Shown piece by piece: positions 55,548-64,000 of a stretch of 64,000 nucleotides of DNA; the stretch's first letter is position 1, and every line of letters begins with the position of its first letter. The DNA is taken from positions 62,001 to 126,000 of the forward strand of contig PCUV01000024.1 in assembly GCA_002786915.1 (NCBI GenBank). The letters run 5' to 3'. This DNA comes from Comamonadaceae bacterium CG12_big_fil_rev_8_21_14_0_65_59_15. Lineage in GTDB: Bacteria > Pseudomonadota > Gammaproteobacteria > Burkholderiales > Burkholderiaceae_C. The notes under the pieces were generated by a model, which worked only from the letters and a program-made list of their open reading frames with translations, had not been told where the DNA came from and searched no databases. Both the position numbers and the translations under genes were made by a program.

Positions 55548-57494
55548 TCAGGCCGCAGCCTTGACCGGGGCAAATGTCTTGGCATCGTCAATGCGCAGCG
55601 TGGCGCTGACCTTGCCGGTGCGGCCGTCCTCAAACTTGACCTGGGTTTCGACGTATTGCTCGGTTTTGCCACCGTACAGGGCGTCGATCAGCACGTCATA
55701 TTTGTCGGCGATGAAGCCGCGACGCACCTTGTTGGTGCGCGTCAGTTCGCCGTCGTCGGCGTCAAGTTCTTTGTGCAGCACCAGAAAGCGGCTGATCTGT
55801 GAGCCCGCCAGCAGCTTGTCGGCGCTCAGGTCGGCGTTGACTTTTTCGACGCATTCCTTGACCAGTTGATAGACCTCAGACTTTTGCGCCAGGTCGGTGT
55901 AGCCGGCGTACGGCAGGTTGCGCCGCTCGGCCCAGTTGCCCACCGCAGAAAAATCGATGTTGATCATCACGCAGACTTTTTCGCGGCCGTCGCCGTAGGC
56001 CACCACCTCTTTGATGTGCGGGAAAAACTTGAGCTTGTTTTCGACGTACTTGGGTGCAAACATGGCGCCGTCAAAGGCCCCGCCTTTGACGCGTCCCACG
56101 TCTTTCACGCGGTCGATGATCTTCAGGTGGCCGTGCGCGTCCAGAAAGCCGGCGTCGCTGGTGTGGTACCAGCCGTCGGGCGTGAGCACTTCGGCGGTGG
56201 CCTCGGGGTTCTTGAAATAACCTTTGAGCAGGCCGGGCGACTTGATCAGCACCTCGCCGTTGTCGGCCACCTTGATCTCGACCCCCTTGCATGGCACACC
56301 CACGGTGTCAGCGCGTGCTTCGTTGTCGGGCTGCAAGCAGACAAACACGGCGGTTTCGGTGGAGCCGTACAACTGCTTGAGATTGATGCCGATGGAGCGG
56401 TAAAAGCTGAACAGATCCGGCCCGATCGCTTCGCCTGCGGTGTAGGCCACGCGCACCCGACTGAAGCCCAGATTGTTGCGCAGCGGACCATACACCAAGG
56501 CGTTGCCAAAGGCGTACAAAATGCGGTCACCCAGCCCGACGCTTTCGCCGTCCATCAGCTTGGGGCCAACCTTTTTCGCCACTTCCATGAAGTAATTGAA
56601 CATCGTGCGCTTGAGGCTGCCCGCGTCTTCCATGCGGATCATGACGCTGGTGAGCATGCCCTCAAACACGCGCGGCGGCGCAAAGTAATAGGTGGGGCCA
56701 ATTTCCTTCAGGTCGATGTTGACGGTGGTGGCGTCTTCGGGGCAGTTGACCACGTAGCCGCACGACAGCCACTGCGCGTAGGAAAAAATGTTTTGCCCGA
56801 TCCACGCCGGTGGCAAATAGGCCAGCACGTCTTCATGGGTCGTGAGCTTGTCAAATTCGGCCCCGGCGCGGGCGCGGTTGAGCAGGCTGTCATGGGTGTG
56901 CACCACGCCCTTGGGGTTGCCGGTCGTGCCCGAGGTGAAGAACATTGACGCCACGTCGTCGGGCTTGACTTTGGCGACTTCGGCCTTGAAGAACCCCGGG
57001 GATTTTTCAGCGTAAGACTGACCCTCGGCCAGCAATTCGTCCATCGACTGCAGGCCCGTTTCTTCGTAGTTGCGCAGGCCACGCGGATCGTCAAAGTAGA
57101 TGTGCGCCAGTTGCGGGCAGTCGGCGCGGATTTCGAGCAGCTTGTCCACTTGCTCCTGGTCTTCGGCAAAGGCAAACTTGGCTTCGGCGTTGTTGATGGG
57201 GTAAGTGCACTCCAGCGCCGCCGCGTCCTGGTACAACGCAATCGGCACCGCACCGATCGACTGTGCGGCCAACATGGTGGCGTACAGGCGCGGGCGATTG
57301 GCACCAATCACAATCATGTGGTCGTGCTGACGCAAGCCCGCCTGGTACAGACCACAGGCGAGTTGTTCGACCAGTTGCGCCAGGTCGGCCCAGGAGAGGG
57401 CCTGCCAGATCCCGTATTCTTTTTCACGCATCGCCGTGGCCGTGGGCCGCTGGCTGGCATGCTGCAACAAAAGTTGCGGAAAAGTTGTTTGCAT
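55548..57494 (-). CDS. AMP-dependent acyl-CoA ligase (long-chain FadD/FadL-like family)
   Basis: A 648-residue adenylate-forming ligase that makes an acyl-CoA and AMP. The P-loop SMFFTSGTTGNPKGVVHTHDSL, the YGSTETAVFVCLQ region and LKIIDRVKDVGRVKGG with the catalytic hinge are all present. The C-terminal domain ends in KTFAPVKAAA. As first gene of the operon, divergent from the Crp/Fnr regulator, it is the probable control point. Similar to the aryl- and acyl-CoA ligases linked to Liv transporters in this order of bacteria; the substrate is not visible. Confidence 0.9.
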   Translation of the reverse strand: MQTTFPQLLLQHASQRPTATAMREKEYGIWQALSWADLAQLVEQLACGLYQAGLRQHDHMIVIGANRPRLYATMLAAQSIGAVPIALYQDAAALECTYPINNAEAKFAFAEDQEQVDKLLEIRADCPQLAHIYFDDPRGLRNYEETGLQSMDELLAEGQSYAEKSPGFFKAEVAKVKPDDVASMFFTSGTTGNPKGVVHTHDSLLNRARAGAEFDKLTTHEDVLAYLPPAWIGQNIFSYAQWLSCGYVVNCPEDATTVNIDLKEIGPTYYFAPPRVFEGMLTSVMIRMEDAGSLKRTMFNYFMEVAKKVGPKLMDGESVGLGDRILYAFGNALVYGPLRNNLGFSRVRVAYTAGEAIGPDLFSFYRSIGINLKQLYGSTETAVFVCLQPDNEARADTVGVPCKGVEIKVADNGEVLIKSPGLLKGYFKNPEATAEVLTPDGWYHTSDAGFLDAHGHLKIIDRVKDVGRVKGGAFDGAMFAPKYVENKLKFFPHIKEVVAYGDGREKVCVMINIDFSAVGNWAERRNLPYAGYTDLAQKSEVYQLVKECVEKVNADLSADKLLAGSQISRFLVLHKELDADDGELTRTNKVRRGFIADKYDVLIDALYGGKTEQYVETQVKFEDGRTGKVSATLRIDDAKTFAPVKAAA

Positions 57495-57570
57495 TGAGTT
57501 GCCTTGTCTTCAAAACACGGTGTACGTGCCAAGCACATGCACCAACCAATGGGCGCGATGATAGGGATTG

Positions 57571-57609
57571 ATTTGACGTTATGTTGTCGTTTGGACGACA
57601 ATTTGACGT
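57571..57609. promoter_or_regulatory. Candidate Crp/Fnr operator between divergent genes
   Basis: A perfect palindrome TTGTCGT-TTGG-ACGACAA (57584-57601) lies between the acyl-CoA ligase and the Crp/Fnr regulator. Two direct repeats ATTTGACGT (57571-57579 and 57601-57609) flank it, 30 bp apart, about three helical turns. The position, 80-110 bp from both start codons, suits a regulator controlling both genes; binding by the neighbouring protein is inferred. Confidence 0.65.
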
Positions 57610-57681
57610 AATCCAACTAGGTGTTTTCCCTGTTGGCGTCGCCGCTTCATGCGGCGTGCGTCAATTGTTCGAGGATGTTTG

Positions 57682-58389
57682 ATGACACAAGAAGCATCAC
57701 TGTTTCAACGCAGACGGTCGTTGACAAGCGCAGAATTGGCCGTCATACCGTGGTTCAAATTGCTCTTGCCCGACGAGCGTGAACGCGCCGCTTCGGATTT
57801 GAAGGTGACTGACGCCAAACCGGGCGACTACGTTTGCCGCACCGGCCGCCCGGTGACGTACTGGTTTGGCGTGATTGATGGTCTGCTCAAGATGAGTACC
57901 GATAACGCCGAGGGCCAGACCATGACCTTTACCGGCATCCCGCCGGGTGGCTGGTTTGGCGAAGGAACGGCATTAAAGCGCGAGGCTTATCGTTACAACA
58001 TCCAGGCGCTGCGTAAAAGCATGGTGGCAGGGCTGCACGTTGATACGTTCCACTGGCTGTTGGACCATTCGATCGGTTTTAACCGTTTTGTCATGAACCA
58101 GCTCAACGAGCGCCTGGGCCAGTTTATCGCCGCGCGCGAGATCGACCGCATGACCAACCCCGACATTCGCGTGGCGCGCTCTCTGGCCGCGCTGTTCAAC
58201 CCGGTGCTGTACCCCGGCCTGGGCACCATACTGCGCATCACCCAGCAGGAGTTGGCGTATCTGGTGGGCCTGTCACGCCAGCGCGTCAATCAAGCGCTGA
58301 CCACGCTGACGGAACAAGGCGCCATCGCAGTTGAATACGGCGGCCTGCGCGTGACCGACTTGCAAGCGCTGCGCACGGGAATTTTTTAG
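57682..58389 (+). CDS. Crp/Fnr family regulator
   Basis: A 235-residue regulator. An N-terminal cyclic-nucleotide-binding-like barrel (residues ~40-150; GDYVCRTGRPVTYWFGVIDG, IPPGGWFGEGTALKREA) is followed by a helix-turn-helix, TQQELAYLVGLSRQRVNQAL, and GAIAVEYGGLRVTDLQALR. The effector is unknown; there is no Fnr-type N-terminal Cys cluster. GAGGAT precedes the ATG at 57682. It is divergent from the CoA ligase-Liv operon, so it is probably its specific regulator. Confidence 0.92.
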   Translation: MTQEASLFQRRRSLTSAELAVIPWFKLLLPDERERAASDLKVTDAKPGDYVCRTGRPVTYWFGVIDGLLKMSTDNAEGQTMTFTGIPPGGWFGEGTALKREAYRYNIQALRKSMVAGLHVDTFHWLLDHSIGFNRFVMNQLNERLGQFIAAREIDRMTNPDIRVARSLAALFNPVLYPGLGTILRITQQELAYLVGLSRQRVNQALTTLTEQGAIAVEYGGLRVTDLQALRTGIF

Positions 58390-58695
58390 TCACTAAAAAG
58401 TCAAGTTTTGGTAAATCGTGCGAAGACTTTGGTCGTGCAAGACCGGGTTCATCAATTTTGGCTTGTTCGGTTCGGCAGACTGGGTGTCAAAGCCGACTGT
58501 GATCCTGATCCTGCACGTGCCAGACGCTTTTCGCAGGAACGCAGACTTATAGGGCACCTGGCAGAAGCCTCGATTTATTGAAAAATCGCAGAACTTACAT
58601 TTTAGAAAACCAAGATCAAACTGCCACGCAACTCGCCTCACCATCCATCTGTGCCCTCATGAACTTTCTCGGTAAAAGTCACCAGACGGGTAGCC
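58390..58695. other. Gene-free gap
   Basis: About 305 bp between the regulator and the HAD gene, which point toward one another. I see no gene or RNA signature; the open frame on the minus strand between 58393 and 58644 has no recognisable family features. Confidence 0.5.
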
Positions 58696-59391
58696 TCAAG
58701 CCCCCAGGATTTTTGTCAATGCGTCAAACCCATCGACGACGATATCGCAATCCGGGTGGGGGGTGGGGTCGGGCGGTCCCTCGGGGCCCCATTCTTCCGG
58801 TCGGCGAACAAAGGCAGTTTTAAAACCGCAAGCTCGGGCGGCAGTCAGATCGAAGTTATGACAGGCGACCATCAAAATTTCGGAAGGCTCTATTCCCAGC
58901 CATTGTGCCGTTTTCAAATAGGCTTGCGGGTTGGGTTTATAAACGCCGATCATTTCGCATGAAATCACGACATCCCAATCCAGGTCGTTTTTTCGGGACA
59001 CGTCCAGCACCAAGGACACCGGCAACATGGTAAAAGAAATGGCCGGAAGCTTTTGCCGGATTCGCGCCAGGGCGGGCGGGAAGTCCGGCCAACAAGCGAG
59101 TTCGTGCCAGGCATGAAAAATCTGCCAGCGTTCTTGGGTATCAAATTGCAGCAAACTGTATTTCGCCAACACTTCATTGAGCGCAGTGCGATGGACATCG
59201 TCCATGTTGAAGGCCGGTTGAATCTGCCCAACAATACCCTTCATGGCAAGACGGCGATAGTCGTTGGTGACTGCGTGCCAGTCCAGTGACATACCGTGAT
59301 GGAGTCCCGCTTTTTGAAAAGAACTACAGAGACCACTGTGCCAGTCCAGAATGGTGCCACCGGTATCGAATGTGAGTGCTCTGACTTGCAT
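58696..59391 (-). CDS. Haloacid dehalogenase-like hydrolase (type II)
   Basis: A 231-residue HAD-superfamily hydrolase. The nucleophile Asp is in ALTFDTGGTILDWHSGL, LPVSLVLDVSRKNDLDWD carries motif II, YKPNPQAYLKTAQWLGIEP the conserved Lys, and ILMVACHNFDLTAARACGF the final acidic motif. The pattern is of type II haloacid dehalogenases, although some are phosphatases; the exact substrate is unknown. No ribosome site was noted. It stands alone between a gene-free gap and the rluF promoter region. Confidence 0.87.
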   Translation of the reverse strand: MQVRALTFDTGGTILDWHSGLCSSFQKAGLHHGMSLDWHAVTNDYRRLAMKGIVGQIQPAFNMDDVHRTALNEVLAKYSLLQFDTQERWQIFHAWHELACWPDFPPALARIRQKLPAISFTMLPVSLVLDVSRKNDLDWDVVISCEMIGVYKPNPQAYLKTAQWLGIEPSEILMVACHNFDLTAARACGFKTAFVRRPEEWGPEGPPDPTPHPDCDIVVDGFDALTKILGA

Positions 59392-59689
59392 GTTGACCCC
59401 ATGATGTGAATTTAGCCGCCACCGCGTTGCGTACCCAGATCAAAAACGTTTTTGCACGGTGTAGGGTTGGATATCGGAGAACCCAGCGTACTCAGAAAAT
59501 ACACTGAATCGAGGTATCGTCAATAGGGCAATACGAGCATCGGGCATCGGTGACCACCGCAATTTCAGCACGCCCAGCAGGACGGCGGCGCATTTTGCAT
59601 GCGCTGCATTTTACCGGTCGGCGTCTGCGCCTGGTTTGATTTTTGAAGCAAATTTGGTTTCAAGCCCTTACCATTCAAGCGTAATTAGC

Positions 59690-59695
59690 TACAAT
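59690..59695 (+). promoter_or_regulatory. Candidate -10 element for the pseudouridine synthase gene
   Basis: TACAAT matches the sigma-70 -10 consensus closely and has a weak -35 (CTTACC) 17 bp upstream. Transcription would begin near 59702, only a few bases before the ATG at 59705, and no ribosome site precedes that ATG, so the mRNA may be almost leaderless. About 310 bp between the HAD gene and this point hold nothing else I can identify. Confidence 0.4.
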
Positions 59696-59704
59696 TTCAA
59701 TACT

Positions 59705-60700
59705 ATGACCGCACCTCAACGCCCTGTCTTTCGTCGTGCCGCGCCAGCCACTGGCAAGGCACCGATCCCCGCTGGCCAAAGCAACACGGCGGCCTATGGC
59801 GCGGGCGGCACGCTGCGTCTGAACAAACGCATGGCCGAACTGGGTCTGGCTTCGCGCCGCGAGGCCGACGACTGGATTGCCAAAGGCTGGGTCAAGGTCA
59901 ACGGTCGGGTGGCCGAGATGGGCATGCAGGTGCTGCCCGACGTGCGCATCGACATCGACGCGCAGGCCAAAGGCCAGCAAGCCAAACAGGTCACGGTACT
60001 GATCAACAAGCCGCTGGGTCTGGTCAGCGGCCAAGCCGAAGACGGCCACCAACCCGCCATCACGCTGGTGCAGCCGCAAAACCGCTGGGATGAGGACAAC
60101 GCGCGTTTTTTCTTTCACCCCAGCCAGCTCAAAAGCCTGGTGCCCGCCGGGCGGCTCGACATCGATTCCACCGGCCTGCTGGTGCTCACGCAAGACGGCC
60201 GGGTAGCGCGCCAGTTGATTGGTGAAGACGCCAGCATGGAAAAAGAATACCTGGTGCGCGTGCTCTACACCGGCGTGGCCAATGCTGCGGCAGCCGACTC
60301 GGCGGCGGCCACCTATGCCGCTGCGCCAGGTGCCGCGGCGCGCATGGCACAGGCGGCACAGCAAGCGCGGACCGGCCAGGTCACGCAACTGAGCCGTATC
60401 GACGACGATGACCCGGTGAGTCAGGACGTGCAGTCCGTGTTCCCCGCAGACAAGCTGGCGCTGTTGCGCCACGGCCTGAAATTGGACGGCCAGGCGCTGC
60501 AACCGGCCCAGGTGGAATGGCAAAACCCCGAGCAGTTGCGCTTTGTGCTGACCGAGGGCAAAAAACGCCAGATTCGCCGCATGTGCGAGCAGGTTGGCCT
60601 GAAAGTGGTCGGTTTGAAGCGCGTGCGCGTCGGCCGTGTCATGCTGGGCAATTTGCCGCTGGGGCAGTGGCGCTACCTGCAACCACATGAGCGGTTTTAA
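59705..60700 (+). CDS. 23S rRNA pseudouridine synthase (RluF-like)
   Basis: A 331-residue RsuA/RluB/E/F-family enzyme. An S4 RNA-binding domain (LRLNKRMAELGLASRREADDW) precedes the catalytic part with VPAGRLDIDSTGLLVLTQDG, where the catalytic Asp is in the GRLDxxTxGL motif, and the family end EGKKRQIRRMCEQVGLKVV. An Ala/Gln-rich insert of about 50 residues (NAAAADSAAATYAAAPGAAA...) interrupts the catalytic domain. The ATG at 59705 removes an unconserved 23-residue extension. RluF is the best match; RluB or E remain possible. Confidence 0.85.
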   Translation: MTAPQRPVFRRAAPATGKAPIPAGQSNTAAYGAGGTLRLNKRMAELGLASRREADDWIAKGWVKVNGRVAEMGMQVLPDVRIDIDAQAKGQQAKQVTVLINKPLGLVSGQAEDGHQPAITLVQPQNRWDEDNARFFFHPSQLKSLVPAGRLDIDSTGLLVLTQDGRVARQLIGEDASMEKEYLVRVLYTGVANAAAADSAAATYAAAPGAAARMAQAAQQARTGQVTQLSRIDDDDPVSQDVQSVFPADKLALLRHGLKLDGQALQPAQVEWQNPEQLRFVLTEGKKRQIRRMCEQVGLKVVGLKRVRVGRVMLGNLPLGQWRYLQPHERF

Positions 60701-60762
60701 CCCTTGCAAAACCCCGTGGCGTATGATTCTGGTCAAGCCCTGACCTTGTTCAATCTGCCGCC

Positions 60763-62724
60763 ATGACAAGTCATTCATCCGAGACACTCAAGCGCGTCAG
60801 CGGCTGGCAGCTCAACGCCCTGATCATCGTCAGCACGGTGATCCTGACCAACGTGGTGGTGACCCTGGTGGACTGGTTGCTGCTGGCTCGGGTGTCGTCA
60901 GACACCTTGAAGGTCAGCACGCTCTCCGGGCTGATCATTGCCACCCTGGTGGTGAGCGTGACCGGCAAGCTGCGCGCGCGCATTGCGGCGGCCAACCAGC
61001 ACCAACTCGAGCTTGGCATTGAGCGCGCGCAAAGCCACTTGGCGCTGGCCATTGAGTCGGCCCAAATGATTTTCTGGGAATTCAATTTGGTCAGCGGCGA
61101 GTTCTACTACGACAAAAGTAGCCTGGTGCGGCTAGGCTTGCCGTTGGATGTTGCGGCCAATACTTTCACAGACTGGCTGGCCTTGGTGCACCCGGATGAC
61201 CACGCCTCTTTCATGCAAAATTTTCAGGCGGCGCTGGCCCCAGGTGCACCCGACTTCCGCTTTGATTACCGGATGCGGCAAGCCGACGACAGTTGGCGCT
61301 GGGTGCACTCCCGAGGGCGTGTCAAGGAACGCGATAGGCAGGGCATACCGGTGCTGGCTGTCGGCAGCACGATCAATATCAACCAGCGCAAGCAGGCCGA
61401 ATTGGCGTTGCACACTAGCGAGCAGCGTAGCCAGGCGCTGTCGAGACTGCTGCGCCTGGTCGCAGACAACGTGCCCGACATGATCTGGGCCAAAGACCTC
61501 AACAAGCGCTACCTGTTTGCCAACAAAGCGATCTGTGAACAGCTCTTGCTGGCGCAAGACACCGACGAACCGGTTGGCAAGAACGCCCTGTTTTTTGCCC
61601 AGCGCCAGCGCGCCAGCCATCCAGACAACCCCCATTGGCACACCTTTGGTGAGCTGTGCCAGGACAGTGATGCCCTCACTCTGACCAGCGGTCAAGCCGG
61701 TCAGTTTGACGAATTTGGCAATGTGTGCGGCCAGCCGCTGTATCTGGATGTGCGCAAAGCGCCGCTGACTGACGAACACGGTCAGGTCATTGGTGTGGTA
61801 GGCACTGCCCGCGATGTGACAGTAGAGCGCGCCACGCAAGAAAAGCTGCGCATCGCCGCCGCCGTGCTGGCCAACAGCAGCGAGGCACTTGTCCTGTCAG
61901 ATGCCAATAACCACATCATCGATGTCAACCCGGCTTACACCCGCCTGACCGGCTACACGTTAGCCGAAGTAGCCGGCAAAGACCCAGGAATTTTGCATTC
62001 TGGCAAACATGACAAGGCCTTTTACCGGAACATGTGGGCGCAAATTAATGCCACCGGAAGCTGGCAGGGCGAGATCTGGAACCGGCGCAAAGACGGCCAA
62101 ATCTATGCCGAGTGGCTGACCATCAACACGCTTTACAACGATGATGCCAGCGTGCACCGGCGGGTCGCGCTGTTCAGCGACATCACCGACAAAAAGCGCG
62201 CCCAAGAGCTGGTCTGGACGCAAGCCAATTTTGATGCGTTGACCGGTTTGCCGAATCGGCGCATGTTTTTAAACCGGCTCGAGCACGACCTAAAAAAAGC
62301 CCATCGCGGTGACTTTCAACTGGCGCTGATGTTTATTGACCTGGACCACTTCAAGGAAATCAACGACACCCTGGGGCACGACGTCGGCGACGCGCTGCTC
62401 CGGCAGGCCGGTGCACGCATTGCCGCTTGTGCGCGTGAATCTGACACCGTGGCGCGCATCGGCGGTGACGAGTTCATGGTGATTTTTGCCGAGCTGGCCG
62501 AGCGCTCTGGCATTGACCGCGTGGCGCAACATATTTTGGCCAGCTTGGCGCAACCGTTCGAGTTGGCACCGGGCCCCTGCTGCGTGTCGGCCAGCATTGG
62601 CATCACGCTCTACCCGAGTGACGCCACCCGTCTGGAAGACCTGATGAAAACCGCCGACCAAGCGATGTACGTAGCCAAAGACGCCGGGCGCAACCGTTTC
62701 AGCTATTTCACCCGCGCCACGTAA
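60763..62724 (+). CDS. PAS-GGDEF diguanylate cyclase
   Basis: A 653-residue membrane protein making cyclic di-GMP from two GTP. Two hydrophobic segments (about residues 18-60) anchor it, followed by three PAS-like domains (about 90-215, 225-360, 365-480; for example WVHSRGRVKERD, DANNHIIDVNPAYTRLTGYTL) and a GGDEF domain from ~490 to the end. ARIGGDEFMVIFAEL gives the active site, with RESD five residues before it as the inhibitory RxxD I-site. There is no EAL domain. It could connect lifestyle decisions with the polysaccharide genes, but linkage is only positional. Confidence 0.93.
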   Translation: MTSHSSETLKRVSGWQLNALIIVSTVILTNVVVTLVDWLLLARVSSDTLKVSTLSGLIIATLVVSVTGKLRARIAAANQHQLELGIERAQSHLALAIESAQMIFWEFNLVSGEFYYDKSSLVRLGLPLDVAANTFTDWLALVHPDDHASFMQNFQAALAPGAPDFRFDYRMRQADDSWRWVHSRGRVKERDRQGIPVLAVGSTININQRKQAELALHTSEQRSQALSRLLRLVADNVPDMIWAKDLNKRYLFANKAICEQLLLAQDTDEPVGKNALFFAQRQRASHPDNPHWHTFGELCQDSDALTLTSGQAGQFDEFGNVCGQPLYLDVRKAPLTDEHGQVIGVVGTARDVTVERATQEKLRIAAAVLANSSEALVLSDANNHIIDVNPAYTRLTGYTLAEVAGKDPGILHSGKHDKAFYRNMWAQINATGSWQGEIWNRRKDGQIYAEWLTINTLYNDDASVHRRVALFSDITDKKRAQELVWTQANFDALTGLPNRRMFLNRLEHDLKKAHRGDFQLALMFIDLDHFKEINDTLGHDVGDALLRQAGARIAACARESDTVARIGGDEFMVIFAELAERSGIDRVAQHILASLAQPFELAPGPCCVSASIGITLYPSDATRLEDLMKTADQAMYVAKDAGRNRFSYFTRAT

Positions 62725-62849
62725 CCAGCGGCGTTGTACCGACTGCACCGGCAAGACGGCTTGCACCAGGCAAGGTGACCTTGATGACCTCACATTGACA
62801 AGAAGCCCTAGACCGCCGCCCCTACCGCTGCCGTGGCGCTGGCCCCACA

Positions 62850-64000
62850 ATGATCGGCATGGCAACTTTACCGACTTCGCCGATCGCGCCGATGACGCGA
62901 ATCAAGCAGATCGCGCGCCACCTGCGCGCCACTGACCTGCGCGCGGCAGCGCAACTGGCCACACAGGCGACACACGCCATCACCCGCATCAGCGAAGGCG
63001 TGCACCAGTCGGTCTGGCGCACGCTGGGCGTGCCCGGCGGCGCCAGAGCAGACCAGACACGCGGTCTGACCGGGCTGATTTACCAAAGCATCCACAGCGC
63101 CACAGATTTGATGGGTCGGGCGCTGGAATCTGCCCTGTCGCAACTGGAGCCAACGCTGCGACGCCTTCAGACCCAAGCCGACGAGTCCGCCGAGCGGGTG
63201 GCCTTCATCGCGGCACTCAACGGTGTCATGGGCGACCGCCTGGCCGCCAGCGGCAACGCGCTGGCGCTGCCCATGACGATGCGTTTTAAAGTGCTATCTG
63301 CCCAATGTTCTAAAGGGCTGGAAGCTAATTTAGCGATCAACCAGCAGATCCCGAGCGCAACACCGAAGCTGCTGTTGGTAATCCACGGCCTGTGCATGAA
63401 CGATCTGCAGTTCGACGCTCAGCACGCCGGCCGACCCGTGAACCACGCCACGGCGCTGGCACAGGCGCTGGGCTACACGCCGGTTTACCTGCGCTACAAC
63501 ACGGGGCTGCACATCTCGCAAAATGGTCAGCAACTGGCTGCACAGCTGGAGAACCTGGTGGCGCGCTGGCCCATGGCGCTGGAACGCATCAGCGTGCTGG
63601 CGCACAGCATGGGTGGGCTGGTGATGCGCAGCGCGTTGCATCAGGCAACCCTGGCAGGCATGCACTGGCCGCAGCACTTGAAGAACATCATTTTCCTGGG
63701 TACACCGCACCACGGCGCTCCACTGGAGCGCGCGGGCAACTGGGTCGATGTGCTATTGGGCAGCACCCCTTACAGCCGACCGTTTGCCAAGCTCGGCCAA
63801 CTGCGCAGCGCTGGCGTGACCGATCTGCGCCACGGCGTGGTGCTAGGCGAAGACTGGCAAGGGCGCGACCGTTTTGACCACCACGGCGACCCGCGCACCC
63901 CCCTGCCGCTGCCAGCTGATGTAGCCTGCTTTACCGTAGCGGCCACACTGGCCGCGCGCCGTGGCGTGGTGGCAGAGCGTCTGCTGGGTGACAGCTTGGT
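62850..64000 (+). CDS. Alpha/beta hydrolase (3' end cut)
   Basis: An open frame runs 383 codons to the window edge without a stop. It carries an alpha/beta-hydrolase core: LLLVIHGLCMND near the oxyanion site, VLAHSMGGLVMRSA with the nucleophile Ser in G-x-S-x-G form (AHSMGG), and IIFLGTPHHGAPLERAG, as in lipase/esterase-like proteins. The N-terminal ~130 residues are helical and amphipathic. The start is uncertain: ATG codons at 62850, 62859 and 62892 are in frame and none has a clear ribosome site. It may be a lipase or polyester depolymerase-type enzyme. Confidence 0.8.
   Translation, partial: MIGMATLPTSPIAPMTRIKQIARHLRATDLRAAAQLATQATHAITRISEGVHQSVWRTLGVPGGARADQTRGLTGLIYQSIHSATDLMGRALESALSQLEPTLRRLQTQADESAERVAFIAALNGVMGDRLAASGNALALPMTMRFKVLSAQCSKGLEANLAINQQIPSATPKLLLVIHGLCMNDLQFDAQHAGRPVNHATALAQALGYTPVYLRYNTGLHISQNGQQLAAQLENLVARWPMALERISVLAHSMGGLVMRSALHQATLAGMHWPQHLKNIIFLGTPHHGAPLERAGNWVDVLLGSTPYSRPFAKLGQLRSAGVTDLRHGVVLGEDWQGRDRFDHHGDPRTPLPLPADVACFTVAATLAARRGVVAERLLGDSL

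Noticed and set aside
58393-58644. Minus-strand open frame of 83 codons
   Set aside because: No recognisable family, no clear ribosome site and unlikely composition; treated as non-coding.

Overview
The window looks like a chromosomal piece of a high-GC betaproteobacterium, most likely Burkholderiales/Comamonadaceae (Rhodoferax- or Polaromonas-like). This is inferred from the mixture of an H-NS protein of the BpH3 type, DUF1840, phasin and PHA-granule proteins, Liv-type ABC transporters with CoA ligases, and a bacterial acyl-CoA-binding protein. No rRNA, tRNA, CRISPR array or intact insertion sequence was seen.

Layout. (1) 1-5.3 kb, minus strand: a beta-oxidation block with a FadN-type hydroxyacyl-CoA dehydrogenase/enoyl-CoA hydratase (cut by the window edge), a DUF2147 protein, an acyl-CoA dehydrogenase and a TetR regulator with a candidate operator at its own start codon. 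(2) 5.5-6.4 kb: argB. (3) 6.45-39.2 kb, every gene on the minus strand: a large surface-polysaccharide/nonulosonate locus. It starts (right to left in transcription) with fcl, an embedded VapBC pair and gmd (GDP-fucose). Next comes a CMP-legionaminate-type pathway (legB, legC, neuD/legH, neuB/legI, legG, a CBS-nucleotidyltransferase, legF), interleaved with WbqC, a second DegT aminotransferase, a methyltransferase, a PIG-L deacetylase and a Gfo/Idh oxidoreductase. Then follow acyltransferases, a Wzx flippase, an unrecognised 608-residue protein, a CDP-6-deoxyhexose branch (rfbF, rfbG, a RmlC-like epimerase, a reductase), three recognisable glycosyltransferases, and finally a QuiNAc-like initiating module (epimerase, PglC/WcaJ-type phosphoglycosyltransferase, WbpM/CapD) with an H-NS gene beside it. 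Genes are packed with many ATGA/TGATG overlaps, and several parts are clearly more AT-rich than the flanks, consistent with horizontal acquisition and mosaic recombination. No Wzy polymerase, Wzz or WaaL ligase is visible.

(4) 39.3-47.0 kb: a storage-lipid neighbourhood: a Maqu_2507-type fatty acyl-CoA reductase, phasin, patatin-like lipase, TetR, TPR protein, wax ester synthase/DGAT, acyl-CoA-binding protein and PHA-granule protein. Together these could make and package wax esters/triacylglycerol and PHA. (5) 47.1-48.6 kb: a lipoprotein aminopeptidase and DUF1840. (6) 48.7-58.4 kb: a seven-gene minus-strand operon (acyl-CoA ligase, livG, livH, livM, livK, livF, PaaK-like ligase) divergent from a Crp/Fnr regulator, with a perfect palindrome in the shared promoter region; it probably imports and CoA-activates an organic acid of unknown identity. 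(7) 58.7-64 kb: a HAD dehalogenase, an RluF-type pseudouridine synthase, a PAS-GGDEF diguanylate cyclase and an alpha/beta hydrolase cut by the right edge.

All functions are assigned from protein motifs read by eye and from gene context; no database search was run.
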